Assembly (NCBI GenBank): GCA_021186555.1
Contig: JAJKFL010000042.1
Span: forward strand, 26,473,521-26,537,520
DNA length: 64,000 nt
DNA from: Reticulitermes speratus
Lineage: Eukaryota > Arthropoda > Insecta > Blattodea > Rhinotermitidae
Direction of reading: 5' to 3'
Of the stretch, positions 53,376 through 63,140 are shown piece after piece (the first letter of the stretch is position 1; every line of letters begins with the position of its first letter). A model generated the notes under the pieces. The model saw nothing but the letters and a program-made list of their open reading frames with translations, was not told the origin of the DNA and ran no database searches. The position numbers and the translations under genes were made by a program.

Positions 53376-53415
53376 TGCACCTGGTGATGGTCGAACGACC
53401 GAAACATGTAGTGTA
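53376..53415 (+). ncRNA. hammerhead-like motif, one core change
   Basis: CTGGTGA (53381-53387, A6 to G), T, perfect 5-bp stem II GGTCG/CGACC with an AA loop, GAAAC, palindrome ACATGT, A. Stem I TGCAC/GTGTA pairs. Confidence 0.48.
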
Positions 53416-54045
53416 AGAATAATCAGTGAATACAGGTTGTGTTGAACGGGACATAGAAGAGTGGTTTTAAGTCCTATAAGAAGCGCATACCGCAAGGCAG
53501 CTGTTCATAGTGCATTTACACAAATAGTAAGACCTTTCCGTAATTTATGACTTTAAATTTCGTTCAAATACGACGTCGGCTTTAAATGATTATTACGTAT
53601 GAAATTTTTTCATCCGTGTTTTGTTAAAGCTAATAATTAATTACCTGTTTTAGGCTCTTCGTGTTTGCGCTGAATTTAAAATCTTTGGATGATATAACTT
53701 CGGCTTGTTTGTAATATGATTTTGGTACGACGAACATGCTTCTCGAAATGTGGCATAATGTTTGGTCTGACCAAGCAGACACGAAGGGAGGAGGTCCTAC
53801 CTAACAACAAAACACACACAGATAACTGGAATACACACCGGAAAATAGGACCACGCTGCCATTAATTAATTAATAAAGTATACTACAGCAAGTAGTTTAT
53901 ACCAATTGATTTTACTGTTAATTTTAATAACTTTTAGCAACTTTACAATACCACTAATTATACAAGGTTTTATGAAGTGATATTAACAACATTGACTCAC
54001 TGTTATGACGAAACTTAAGAATTGGTCTATGTAACAGCTCACTTA
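53416..54045. other. unassigned sequence
   Basis: No gene is recognised. Confidence 0.45.
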
Positions 54046-54095
54046 AATCCCCTGATGATGGCAATATAATTGCCGAAATACGTATTGGGGCACTT
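54046..54095 (+). ncRNA. hammerhead ribozyme-like motif, all core residues present
   Basis: Core CTGATGA (54052-54058), extra T, 5-bp stem II GGCAA/TTGCC with a 5-nt loop, GAA, palindrome ATACGTAT as stem III, T at the cleavage position. Stem I CCC/GGG pairs. With 7412 and 49608 it is among the best preserved in the window. Confidence 0.62.
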
Positions 54096-54439
54096 TTTCA
54101 ATAAAAAAAAACAGTGACAAAACTTGTCTTGTGCATCTGTTGGTAGAAATAATCAATTAAATTTTATTGCTCAATCATATAGTTTTATCTGCACAAGGGC
54201 CTGGAAAAACAAAGTAGTATGAAATTCGGCGTTATTAATTCTAACCGGTATCCTTGTTTTCATTATAGAAAATTCTTAACTACGTTTCTATTACAATAAT
54301 TAGGCCCATCAGAGTTGCAGTGTCGGTTAGTAGGCATATGATTTACTTTGTCCTGGAATGGTGTGAGAACGGTGACTGTCAATTTCATCAGTTACCATGA
54401 ATTACGTCCATTTCATCAGTTACCATGAATTACGCCCTC

Positions 54440-54645
54440 TGGCCTTTCCGGATTCGAAGTTTGTTCTGAGACTATGGGTCCTTTTAAACATTTGAAAGGA
54501 CGCAGAAGATTTGAAGTAGCTGATCATTAGTTCCTTCTGACACTGAACGACAACACACAAACTTGGACATAAGCTTATACCCATGGCCCGATTGGGTTTC
54601 GAGCCTCCGATCCTATTGCTCTAACGATTCAGACTCCATGGTTAT
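54440..54645 (-). repeat. tRNA-like SINE fragment, minus strand
   Basis: The minus strand reads GAATCGTTAGAGCAATAGGA and GAGGCTCGAAACCCAATCGG, a box A/box B-like pair at the expected spacing, without a recognised body. Confidence 0.4.
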
Positions 54646-55044
54646 TTGCGTTTGCCTTCGGGTCAATGTGTGATAGACCCTACCTGTTCTGTAAATCTAC
54701 AGATTATAAAATTTACACTTTTTATGGAGCTTTCCTCCGCAACCGTGTCGGTTAGCAGTTGGCCCACAATTGCATTGTTGCTGACCCGGCTGGCCTTCGT
54801 GTCCGCTGTCCACGTTCCGTGCATACCAGTCTACCCAGATGACAAGACAGTTGAAGCCTGTCAGCCAGCATTGTCGTGTGTCTCAATTCGAGCGTCCCAT
54901 CGCTGCCACGTAACTGAGCTCACAAACGTGCCCAAAATTACTTCGTCTCTAGACCTGTTTAAGGAGATTTCTCACTCCATTCTAAAACACTTAACCTCTG
55001 CTAATCCATTGACAGTTCCCGATGTACAGAGCATTGAATTCTAG
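54646..55044 (+). other. unrecognised 132-codon open frame
   Basis: This is the longest frame not explained by a transposon. It begins MRLPSGQCVIDPTCSV, has a hydrophobic stretch (IALLLTRLAFVSAVHV, residues 43-58), several Cys (about 9) and ends PLTVPDVQSIEF. A hydrophobic segment plus scattered Cys could suggest a secreted or membrane protein. There is no typical signal peptide at the start, no homology I recognise and no splice context. Chance is the simpler explanation. Confidence 0.15.
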
Positions 55045-55099
55045 AGGTTCGTTTTGCGCGTAACAAGCTGGAAGGAATAAATAATTGTTTAAGCAGGAG

Positions 55100-55320
55100 T
55101 AATAGGGGCTTCTGTTCTCCGAAGCGTTTAGACTGACTCTGGGGCCCACCCAGCCTCCTTTTCAGTTGCCAGTGGAGCCTGTTTCCCCGGAATAAAGTGG
55201 TCGGGGCGTGAAGCTAACCCCTCACTTCCATTAGTATCAAAGTTTAACTGAGTGGAGCTACAACCTCCTCTACACCATGTGTCCTCGTGGCGTGTATAAG
55301 GACACCTGGAGGAGTCAGAA
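55100..55320 (+). repeat. SINE family D
   Basis: GACTCTGGGGCCCACCCAGC, CCTGTTTCCCCGGAATAAAG, GGCGTGAAGCTAACCCCTCA and CCTCGTGGCGTGTATAAGG match the family body. The tRNA-like head is missing. Confidence 0.6.
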
Positions 55321-56432
55321 CAAAAGTCAACTTAAATATTGCAATGTTAAGATTGGCATCCGCTTTTGTTAAATTCCTTTACTTCATGATAATTATTCCC
55401 CTCTTACTATTATGAACTGGCACAACTAACGACTTTCAGTACCGTACTGAATCACGTATTTTCGTTCATACTTCGTATGAAGGTCATGCCACACCGGTTA
55501 TTCTGGCGTCATACATTTTAAAGTCTTCCTTTCGTCAGCACAAACGTGAGGCCGATTGAATTACGTACTGCTTGAGTTTCGATAGCATTATACCAAATAA
55601 TCACAAAGCTACGTGACCACAGTCATGACATGTGCAATACCAGATGACAAGTCGGATTTTGCAAAGGGTTTTGACAGCGGTTGGTTCGTTACACCAGTAT
55701 TATCTTGGGCATTACCCACTATCTGATATACAGACTATTTTATGTACGTCACGTGACGTTTCGACAGTTCAGGCCTCTTTTTGTTAGTCCTATGTTTAGT
55801 TTCCAGATTGTGACGAGGACTGGAATCGTATTTGGTAGTGTTAGGACGGTACGCCGTGGTGTTGGGGCTGGAGGACTAGCCTGTATGCATAAGATTAAAT
55901 AATAACTATTACAACACGCCTGTATCTTCCACACACTAACGATAAATAGAAGGTTATAACTATTGGGCCTACACATAGTTACCTAAACAAATCGTATTTG
56001 GAAACTGATCTCAGTCCCATTTTATGCTGCCGGCTATAAGAGGATTATTGTCAGTAGCGCCAATTACAAAATTCTGTGTGCCGACGCCACCAGAAGAAAC
56101 CTTACGTTTGGAAAACCTCCACATCTTCTGTCACGCTTTCCCCAACAGTATACTTCCTTCAGGCGCCTTCATCCCCACAATACATGGGACTCCTTTCCGT
56201 TGCCTGGGTGTAGTTGCCACAGCAGATGGAATTGCGCGGGAGTTGCATCATAGAAGATACTGAGAAACATAGAAGGCAGTAGAAAGCATACATGGAAAGG
56301 ATGGAGGATGAAACATTGCGGAGGAGACGTCGGGAAGAAGAAATATTGGGGCATCTGATAGAAGGCCGTTATATCAGCACCAATACACGAAATGGGCTGT
56401 AGAGGCTGAAACTTTAACCGAAGAAAAAGAAC
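55321..56432. other. unassigned sequence
   Basis: A TGACGTTTCGACAGTTCAGG at 55755-55774 may be a decayed minus-strand hammerhead fragment. Frames of 73-79 codons are not recognised. Confidence 0.4.
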
Positions 56433-56455
56433 AAGAAGAAGAAGAAGAAGAAGAA
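56433..56455. repeat. (AAG)n microsatellite
   Basis: About seven to eight AAG units. Confidence 0.93.
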
Positions 56456-57294
56456 CACAGCTTACCATTTCTGCAGGTCACCTAACAGAATAGTGAAATC
56501 AAGGATTTGAGGATGGATGACCTTGCAGCACATCTGGTAAATTTGTATTCATCGAAGAGTAGGCCGTATGTGAATATTTCTAGAACGCAATTTTATCCAG
56601 CCTTTTATTATTTTCTCCCTCTTGGTTCCAAATACCCTTAAATGTTTTCAGTCTAAGTCACACGTATCAACTTCATGTATAATAGCATCTCAACGTGCTT
56701 GTTGTAAGTTGAACCTCGCACGTTCATCAAACCAGCATCAGTTTCGTGATATGACGCCATAGTGAAGTCCAGTACCCTTTCATCTCAGTTACCGGTATAT
56801 GAGACTAAAGTCCGCGTCTATTGAAAGGGCAATCGGTTCATGCTCTTGGGGAAATAATGGGTGTTATGGTGAGAAGTATACAGAACAACACACAAGCAGA
56901 CTGTGCGAACAAAATACGGAATTTTTAAATGGTTTTGGGTTTTAAACAGTTGTGTATAGTCACATACTACGTTAAGCTAATCAGAAACGTTTTTAGAATA
57001 ATACTTCATTGTGAACGTTTACGAAAATCTTCAGAGAGCAGAGTGGAACATCTTCCGTTCTGTGTGACGTTATTGAACGTGTGAAAATGCGAATACAATA
57101 AATAAAAATAATTGTTTTATGACTCATTGTAAGATCTGATGGTGGATTCCTTTGATCACGATACAAGGCGGGAAATTTCCTAGCAATCTTAGCGATTGTT
57201 ATTTTGCTTATAAACAAATGTTTGTGCATTTCATTAAGAGAGAGTTCAGTGTACAACTGTATAATGCCACTATATTGTATATGAACCTGGGACA
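56456..57294. other. unassigned sequence
   Basis: No gene. The 121-codon minus-strand frame at 56993-57358 is not recognised. Confidence 0.45.
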
Positions 57295-57360
57295 TTTGAG
57301 CTTCCAGTGGTGTTGAAGAAGATTCAAATCTTCTGGAATTTTCGAAACGGCGTAACATAA
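57295..57360 (+). repeat. HH2 repeat fragment
   Basis: GTTGAAGAAGATTCAAATCT, TCTGGAATTTTCGAAACGGC and GTAACAT are rearranged pieces of HH2. Confidence 0.35.
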
Positions 57361-57399
57361 CATAAAAATTGAATCTTAAAATCTAAGCCTGTTAACTGA

Positions 57400-57560
57400 T
57401 TCAAATGAAACTTGGTACGCAGGACTCTTCTGACTTGTATTCGAGAGGTAGCCGGTTCGAATCTCAGCATAGGCAACGATTGTTTTCGCCGAGTCTTCCT
57501 CATATCTCGTCTGTCCGTAAGGAAAAATCCGGAATAGTACCTCAAATTAGACTACAGGGG
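57400..57560 (+). repeat. SINE family F
   Basis: TTGTATTCGAGAGGTAGCCG and GTTCGAATCTCAGCATAGG (box B) are followed by GTCTGTCCGTAAGGAAAAAT and AGTACCTCAAATTAGAC. It ends about 40 bp before the LINE. Confidence 0.5.
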
Positions 57561-57839
57561 GTTTAAGGGGTAGTGATGCGAAATACTGTAGCGTCTCCTA
57601 CCCAACAGTCATCCTCACTTTCCTGTGGTTTACCCTATTCCCACAAACGAGGCAATGACGACCGACCGAGTCACAGCGGTATAACTGTTTCATCAGGAAT
57701 GGAGGAAATGCCATCCCAAAGCACGCCTGTCCAGAGGCTAAAGGTAGCAACCCTACCACTGGACTTACCCTTATGTGGGCTCGTAACCCATTTGGGGAAA
57801 TTTTAACCACTGGCAAGTCTGACAAGAAGATGCCAGACA

Positions 57840-58049
57840 GATTTTCCTCAAAAGACGACACGGAAATGAGAAAGGTATCACGATTTAAGTATTCAACCTG
57901 GAATATTAGCGGGCTAGGAGAAAAAGAAGAAAATTTAGACAACACCTTAAAAGAAATCAATATTAAAACTTCAGTAATTACGGAAAGCAAAAAGAAGTTG
58001 CATGGTACTAAATAGACTGAAACCTATACGGTTGTTTATCGTGGAGTTT
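57840..58049 (+). pseudogene. APE-type endonuclease start, truncated
   Basis: The frame reads YSTWNISGLGEKEENLDNTL, then KEINIKTSVITESKKKLHGT, then K and a stop, and continues TETYTVVYRGV in the same phase. This is the N-terminal end of the exonuclease-endonuclease-phosphatase fold used by LINEs to nick DNA. TWN..GL holds the first metal-site Asn, and the ITE.K Glu is the catalytic acidic residue. The domain usually runs about 220 residues. Here about 60 remain before the deletion, so it is non-functional. Confidence 0.72.
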
Positions 58050-59341
58050 AAACTGAGATTATTGCAGTTTTTAAACAACATATACACAGAAACTTTTATT
58101 CCAGATGGATGGAGAAATGCCATTGTAATCCCATTATTTAAGAAAGGTGACACAAGAGACTCCAAAGATTACAAAGGAATTGGTATTCTTAACACAAGCT
58201 ATAATATATACTCTAAAATCCTCAATATGAAACTGCACAGTCACTCAGAAGAATTCATGACAGAAGCACAAAACGGATTCCGAATGGGACATTCATGCAC
58301 AGATCCAACATTCTGCCTTAAACTATTAATTGAAAAACGAACGGCATATAATTTGGAAACACACTTGCTGTTTGTAGATTATGAAAAAGCATTTGGTAGC
58401 TCACAAAGACAGATATTATTCGATATTTTAAAATTCAGAAATATTCCAGATACTTTATTAAAGGCAATAGTGGACATATACACACAAAATAAAATATCAG
58501 TAAAATGCAACTCCAAATTATTAAAACCGGCCGAAATCAATAAAGGAGTATGCCGAGGTTGCCGTCTCTCACCTACACTGTTTAATATATATTTAGATGA
58601 ATTAATAACCAAATGGCAGAAAGAAGACATAACAGGAATCCCACTTTCAAAAAACCAGCAACTGTTCAATCTGTTATTGGCAGACGACCAAGTCACTATA
58701 CCCAAAACAAAAAATAACCTACAGAAAGCTACGCATAAATTAAATCAAATAGTAACAGAACACGGTCTAACTATATCTGTACGGAAAACAAAATCGATTA
58801 CATTTAAAGGACGAGATCCAGTCAGAAGTAAAATTGTAATAGATAACAAAATTATAGAACAAGTAAATTCCTTTAACTATTTAGGCAATTTGATGTTCCT
58901 ATTGAAAAAGAAGTGGACATTGATAACAAATTAAATAACTATGTGAAAATAACAGGCATTATAAATAATGTGTTTAGACCACAGAAACGCCCAAAGAAAA
59001 GAAGAATAAAATTATACAATACACAAGTTCTTCCACGTTTGTTATACGACAGTGAAAATCGGACCATTATAGCAAGAGACGCAAGAAGAATAACAGCAGC
59101 AGAGATGGCGTGTATGAGAAGAACAGCAGGACACACTTGGACAGATCATAAAACAAATACAGAGATTGCTAAGGAATTTTATATAACCCCAGTTTTGGAT
59201 AAAATACAGGACTACAAGAGAAATTGGGTACAATATGTAAATAGAATGCCTCGTAACAGATTACCCAGGATAATAAAAAACTACACGCCAAAAGGCAGAA
59301 GGAACCAGGGAAGACCGTTGAAGAGACTCCTGGATGTGTGA
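58050..59341 (+). pseudogene. LINE reverse transcriptase, frameshifted
   Basis: The 310-codon frame that opens with ATG at 58002 carries the RT motifs in order. Residues 36-50 read GWRNAIVIPLFKKGD and residues 57-75 DYKGIGILNTSYNIYSKIL. FVDYEKAF at 124-131 has the first catalytic Asp at 126. GVCRGCRLSPTLFNIYL is at 182-198 (the usual RQGC is RGC). LLADDQV at 225-231 has the catalytic Asp pair 228-229, GLTISVRKTK is at 255-264, and FNYLG is at 291-295. A frameshift near 58895 moves the rest into a second frame that continues EVDIDNKLNNYV and a tail with VLPRLLYDSEN, RRTAGHTWTDHKTNTEIAK, NRMPRNRLPR and GRRNQGRPLKRLLDV. It stops at TGA at 59339-59341, where relatives usually carry on with Trp. 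It cannot make a full protein. Confidence 0.9.
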
Positions 59342-59400
59342 GACCGGAACGGGTCAACAAGTGGCCCATCTCCATGATAGCTACATGATAATGATGATCA

Positions 59401-60184
59401 ATTATACTACGACCGTTTTCAGTATTCGTTATTCAGTAATAATCCCACCGCCTGAGATACTGACGGCGTTTTTACATAAACCGTAAATTAGCTGGTGCAG
59501 AAGATCCGAATTTTTGTTGCCTAAAGTGCAAAGACTGCGTCTGAAATTTGGTATACTTCGAAATGATGTACGGACTGCGTTTCGTTCCGACATGTTGTCG
59601 TGTCTTTATTTCATACGGGCAACAATTACGATATTTCTAGGAAAACCTGAAGGATACGTGACAGCAAAACGAATGTAGTAACATAATTTTTATCGTTAAA
59701 GCACGTAATTTATTCACAAGTAAGTGAGAAGATTCTCATCGTTGCGTAGAGTTTGTTCTTCTACGTGTGAATAGCCTCCAGACGAACATTGCATGTTCAG
59801 CTTCAGAGGGCAACAGCTGTGGAACATGCAGGTCCAGCAACCAGTTCTCTCAGTGCCCATGTTATGAATGAAACACTTCAAGTGCCGAACATGTGAAAAT
59901 CGCCCAGGATAGGATACCATAAACTTGAAACGAGTCTGCGACTTGACTGTTTAATGAAGTGAGGCGGAGGTTCAAGCCTGCAGGAAGCCGATGTAAATCG
60001 ACTGGCAGGTGTCAGCAACATACCATGGCTGTAGACATATAACACTTTTAAAGTGGTGGAACATGCTATTTCCCTGAAATAGAGCATTATAATGCATTTT
60101 TCATGGTATATTGTATGCATTAGTACAGTAAAAAATAAATTTGTCCGTGTCCTTAATTAAGCGCTGCGATATAAAAACGTGTGG
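59401..60184. other. unassigned sequence
   Basis: No gene is recognised. Confidence 0.45.
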
Positions 60185-60340
60185 GGGAATGGAGGTATAG
60201 TTCCACGAATTCGTAACCTTGACAATAGAATGAGGTAAGTGATCAGCCTCACACTTCGGCCACTTTACTCTTGGGTAAGCGCCCCTCTAGACATGCATAG
60301 GAGGCGGGTGAGCCCGCGGAGCCCGTATGGACTCTGCGCA
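60185..60340 (+). repeat. repeat E / SINE D tail
   Basis: GGAATGGAGGTATAGTTCCA, GAATGAGGTAAGTGATCAGC and CTCACACTTCGGCCACTTTA match the copies at 43045 and 46765. Confidence 0.42.
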
Positions 60341-60907
60341 GAAAGAAAAGGATCATTATCCGCGCTGAGAGTCGAACACAGAGATACCAGTAGACAAAAT
60401 TATGCTGAAAGGAATATCTGTGGGAATTCCTGAAGCATAGCTTTTAAACTCGGTAATTACAACTACCGTAAGTGGACGGTTTATTTATACGTCAGACCTG
60501 AGTTTCTCTTGTGGCATCAGGACGTAATCACGTAGATGGGTACCAAAGTCGCGGAGGAATCTGCCTCATCTGCACGGTAGACGAGAGGGCGCTATTAAGA
60601 TGGTGGTAGCAGGTTCTTCCGAAACGTTGGTGCCCACCCACCTGTCAAGCTACGTACATGGCGTCGTCACGTCCGATAAGGTCTTATTCAGATGTTACAG
60701 CATTAGCATAGTCAGGTTTTACTAGTACTGGCTATCAAAACTTTCGCTCCTCGCATCAATTTGCGTATTGTTTAATTCTGAAGTAATGTACCGTTCAAGG
60801 AGCCAAGTTATCTACTGTCATATTTCGAGTCTTCGGGTGATTCATCCCCGTTGTGTTTGCAGTATAACCAGAAGTATAATATAATATACTCAGTCCAAAC
60901 ACAACTT
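60341..60907. other. unassigned sequence with an HH2 remnant
   Basis: At 60592-60640 AAGATGGTGGTAGCAGG and TTCTTCCGAAACGTTGGTG form a degraded plus-strand hammerhead region, followed by ATGGCGTCGTCACGTCC. Otherwise nothing is recognised. Confidence 0.4.
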
Positions 60908-61200
60908 AGGTAAAGCTATCACATTACAGGCCTGGACAAGAGGACCTTGGGGCTCCAGGAGGTTGAGGTTCCCAGAATTTCTAGACAGTCGGCACAGGAA
61001 GGTGTTAAGATTGTCCGCCCTACGCACCGGCCGCCTTTACCCCCCAGGAGATACCTCTGGTACTTATTTCTGTTAGAGGCTGAGTCGACCCCAGGGCGAC
61101 AGTGCGTCCGGAAGGATAAAGTGAATGAAAAATCTCACTGACCCGCGACCTTCTGGCTTGTAGCGCAGTGCCTCAACCAACTGTGCCATCGCATACCCCC
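60908..61200 (-). repeat. SINE family B with imperfect 13-bp target duplication
   Basis: Minus strand head GGGTATGCGATGGCACAGTT and the body CCTAACAGAAATAAGTACC are shared with 735-1056. The flanks CCAAACACAACTT (60895-60907) and CCAAACGCAGCTT (61201-61213) differ at 2 of 13 positions. The box B region around 61140 is partly deleted. Confidence 0.83.
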
Positions 61201-61474
61201 CCAAACGCAGCTTTTATTTTTCAAATATAACCAGCTAGTGCCACTACTGAAAACAAAAGAAACCAATACATACAGGCCGTCTCCCTAAAAAAACTCGCCT
61301 ACGTGTCTCCTGTTTTAATATTTATGCATTACACTTTATTATTTACTACTATTACTGTATAATTAATATAGTTCAACAGTCCGTTTTATACTTCATACAT
61401 ACAATTTTTATAACTCCTCAAGATTTTTAATCCTGAGGCTGCATAGTTATTGTATATATATTATATAACAGTGC

Positions 61475-61730
61475 GCCGATCCCATTGGCCGAGCAGTCTA
61501 AGGCGTGTGTCTGTGGCCGCTCGCTTGCTGAGATTGTGGGTTCGAATCCCGCCGGGTGCATGGATGTCTTTCTGTTGTGAGTGTTGTGTGTTGTCAGGTA
61601 GAGGTCTCTGCGACGGGCTGATCACTCGTCGAGAGGAGTCCTACCGAGTGTGGTGTGTCTTGAGTGTAATCGTGAAGCCTGGATAATGAGGAGGCCCTGC
61701 CCCATTAGGGGCTGTTGCGCCATTTGTAAA
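61475..61730 (+). repeat. SINE family C, best copy
   Basis: Head TGGCCGAGCAGTCTAAGGCG (box A of Leu/Ser-tRNA type), then GTGGGTTCGAATCCCGCC (box B), body TGAGTGTTGTGTGTTGTCAG, GACGGGCTGATCACTCGTCG and CCATTAGGGGCTGTTGCGCC, short tail ATTTGTAAA. No long variable arm or acceptor pairing is present, so it is a SINE and not a tRNA gene. Confidence 0.87.
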
Positions 61731-61784
61731 GGTTCGCGATCTCAAACCTCCCGTTCAGCTGTGAACATTTTATTTTTATTTTCG

Positions 61785-61832
61785 CAATCAGCCTGTTGAT
61801 GGCTATATATTAGCCAAAGCATGTAGCTGATT
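61785..61832 (+). ncRNA. hammerhead-like motif, core mutated but stems long
   Basis: CTGTTGA (61793-61799, A6 to T), T, stem II GGCTA/TAGCC, AAAGC (for GAAAC), ATG, TA. Stem I AATCAGC/GCTGATT pairs over 7 bp, the longest in the window. Confidence 0.42.
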
Positions 61833-61887
61833 ATATGTGATAAATTGAAGGTATGTTTGGGCTGAGTATATTATATTTCTGATTAAT

Positions 61888-62140
61888 ATTTGAGCCTAAA
61901 CGTGGTTCGATTCCCGGCAGGGGCAAGAGGCATGTCTTTTCCAAAGCATTCGTAACGGCTCTGGGGCCACCAAGCCCCCTGTTCAATTGGTACCGATGGC
62001 TGTTCCCGCAGGGGAAAGCGGCCGGCTCGTGAAGCTGACCACTCACTTCCTCCAGTGCCGAGGTTTAGAATGAGTGCAGTATACCTGAGCTCTTCCATAT
62101 GCCTTCGTGGCGTGCACAGGAACAGCTTTGCGTTCATATT
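61888..62140 (+). repeat. SINE family D
   Basis: GTGGTTCGATTCCCGGCAGG (box B region) is followed by GGCAAGAGGCATGTC, GGCTCTGGGGCCACC, AAAGCGGCCGGCTCGTGAAG and ATGCCTTCGTGGCGTGCACA. This is the clearest body copy. Confidence 0.65.
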
Positions 62141-63044
62141 TTAGCCAGCAGCCCTATTTAATGAGTTCACATTGCTGTTTGTATTCGCCATTCAACTTTC
62201 GCAATAGCTGATAGACGTTCACACAATTTGTTATGGGGATTGGGGACCACCCTAACATCATAGCTTTTTATTACCTACAACCGATAAAACAAGTGGACGA
62301 GTCACGATTTTGTGAGGTATGGCAATAGATGTTTGAAAAAAGTACGGAATTTTGTTAAAGTAAATTTATTTTTTGTAGAATGGAAAACAGCAGCATGAAG
62401 CTAAATAAATCTATAATTGTTTGAACAGTCTGACTGCTCTTGAGAGAACTTGTCTGTGCGTGGCCACATAAGTGCCCTGTTAAATTTATTATAACCAGCA
62501 GTAACATCATGGCGAATGGGCATATTTGTCGAATGTGAAGACACAAGCGCCACCTAATTTAGGGTCCTAAAATTATGTGTTGTTATGTAGAATTTCGAAA
62601 AATGTGAAACGTTTCCGAAATTTATGTTACGTATAAAATAGTAACATGGCGACCGTGCAAAGGTTGCATTTAGCCTTCGGTTCGGTGGCGATAGCTAAAG
62701 CACTATGCATGTGAAATTTGGTACATGGGTGTATATGGGTAATTAACATATGTACGTGACCGACATATTATGTGTGGGATGTTATTTTGAGCCAAAAATG
62801 ACAAGCATGGCTCCAGATCATAGCGCGCTGTCATCAAGGGCGTTTAAGCCAGACCACACGCGTTCTTCTGGTTCCGGGATTTGGGAGGAGGAAGATTGCA
62901 ATTTGATTGCCAGGTACACTGTAAAAACCCCCACTGAATGAAGTTCCGTCTCATAATCCAAGGACCAGAATTGAAAAGAGTCGGTGCAGTATATGAAAAG
63001 AGCTTATCACATTATTTAGCTAAGCACCACACCATGAAAACATA
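62141..63044. other. unassigned sequence
   Basis: No gene is supported. A 63-codon frame at 62750-62941 (+) is not recognised. Confidence 0.45.
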
Positions 63045-63140
63045 GGAAGACGTGAAATTATACCTCCATGCATTCTTAGCCTCTACAGTAGATGATGAGA
63101 CAGCTTCACGCCCTGACCTCTCGACTCCCAGGGAAATCAC
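63045..63140 (+). repeat. repeat E / SINE D tail, diverged
   Basis: GAAATTATACCTCCATGCAT, CTACAGTAGATGATGAGACA and GCTTCACGCCCTGACC follow the order of the other E copies. Confidence 0.38.

Larger units (their letters stand above)
57600..59400 (+). mobile_element. non-LTR retrotransposon (LINE) with internal deletion
   Basis: A 5' untranslated part (57600-57860) is followed by the start of an APE-type endonuclease. This is fused by deletion near 58045 to a reverse transcriptase, then a C-terminal tail and a 3' end made of TGATAATGATGAT at 59386-59398. The preserved RT motifs make this the youngest LINE in the window. The 5' boundary is approximate and I saw no target duplication. Confidence 0.88.

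Noticed and set aside
56993-57358. 121-codon minus-strand frame
   Set aside because: No recognisable domain, and its 5' part runs over an HH2 repeat fragment.
61475-61560. Possible tRNA-Leu/Ser gene
   Set aside because: Box A and box B are good, but acceptor and anticodon stems do not pair and the same head is fused to a shared SINE body at 6073 and 46381.
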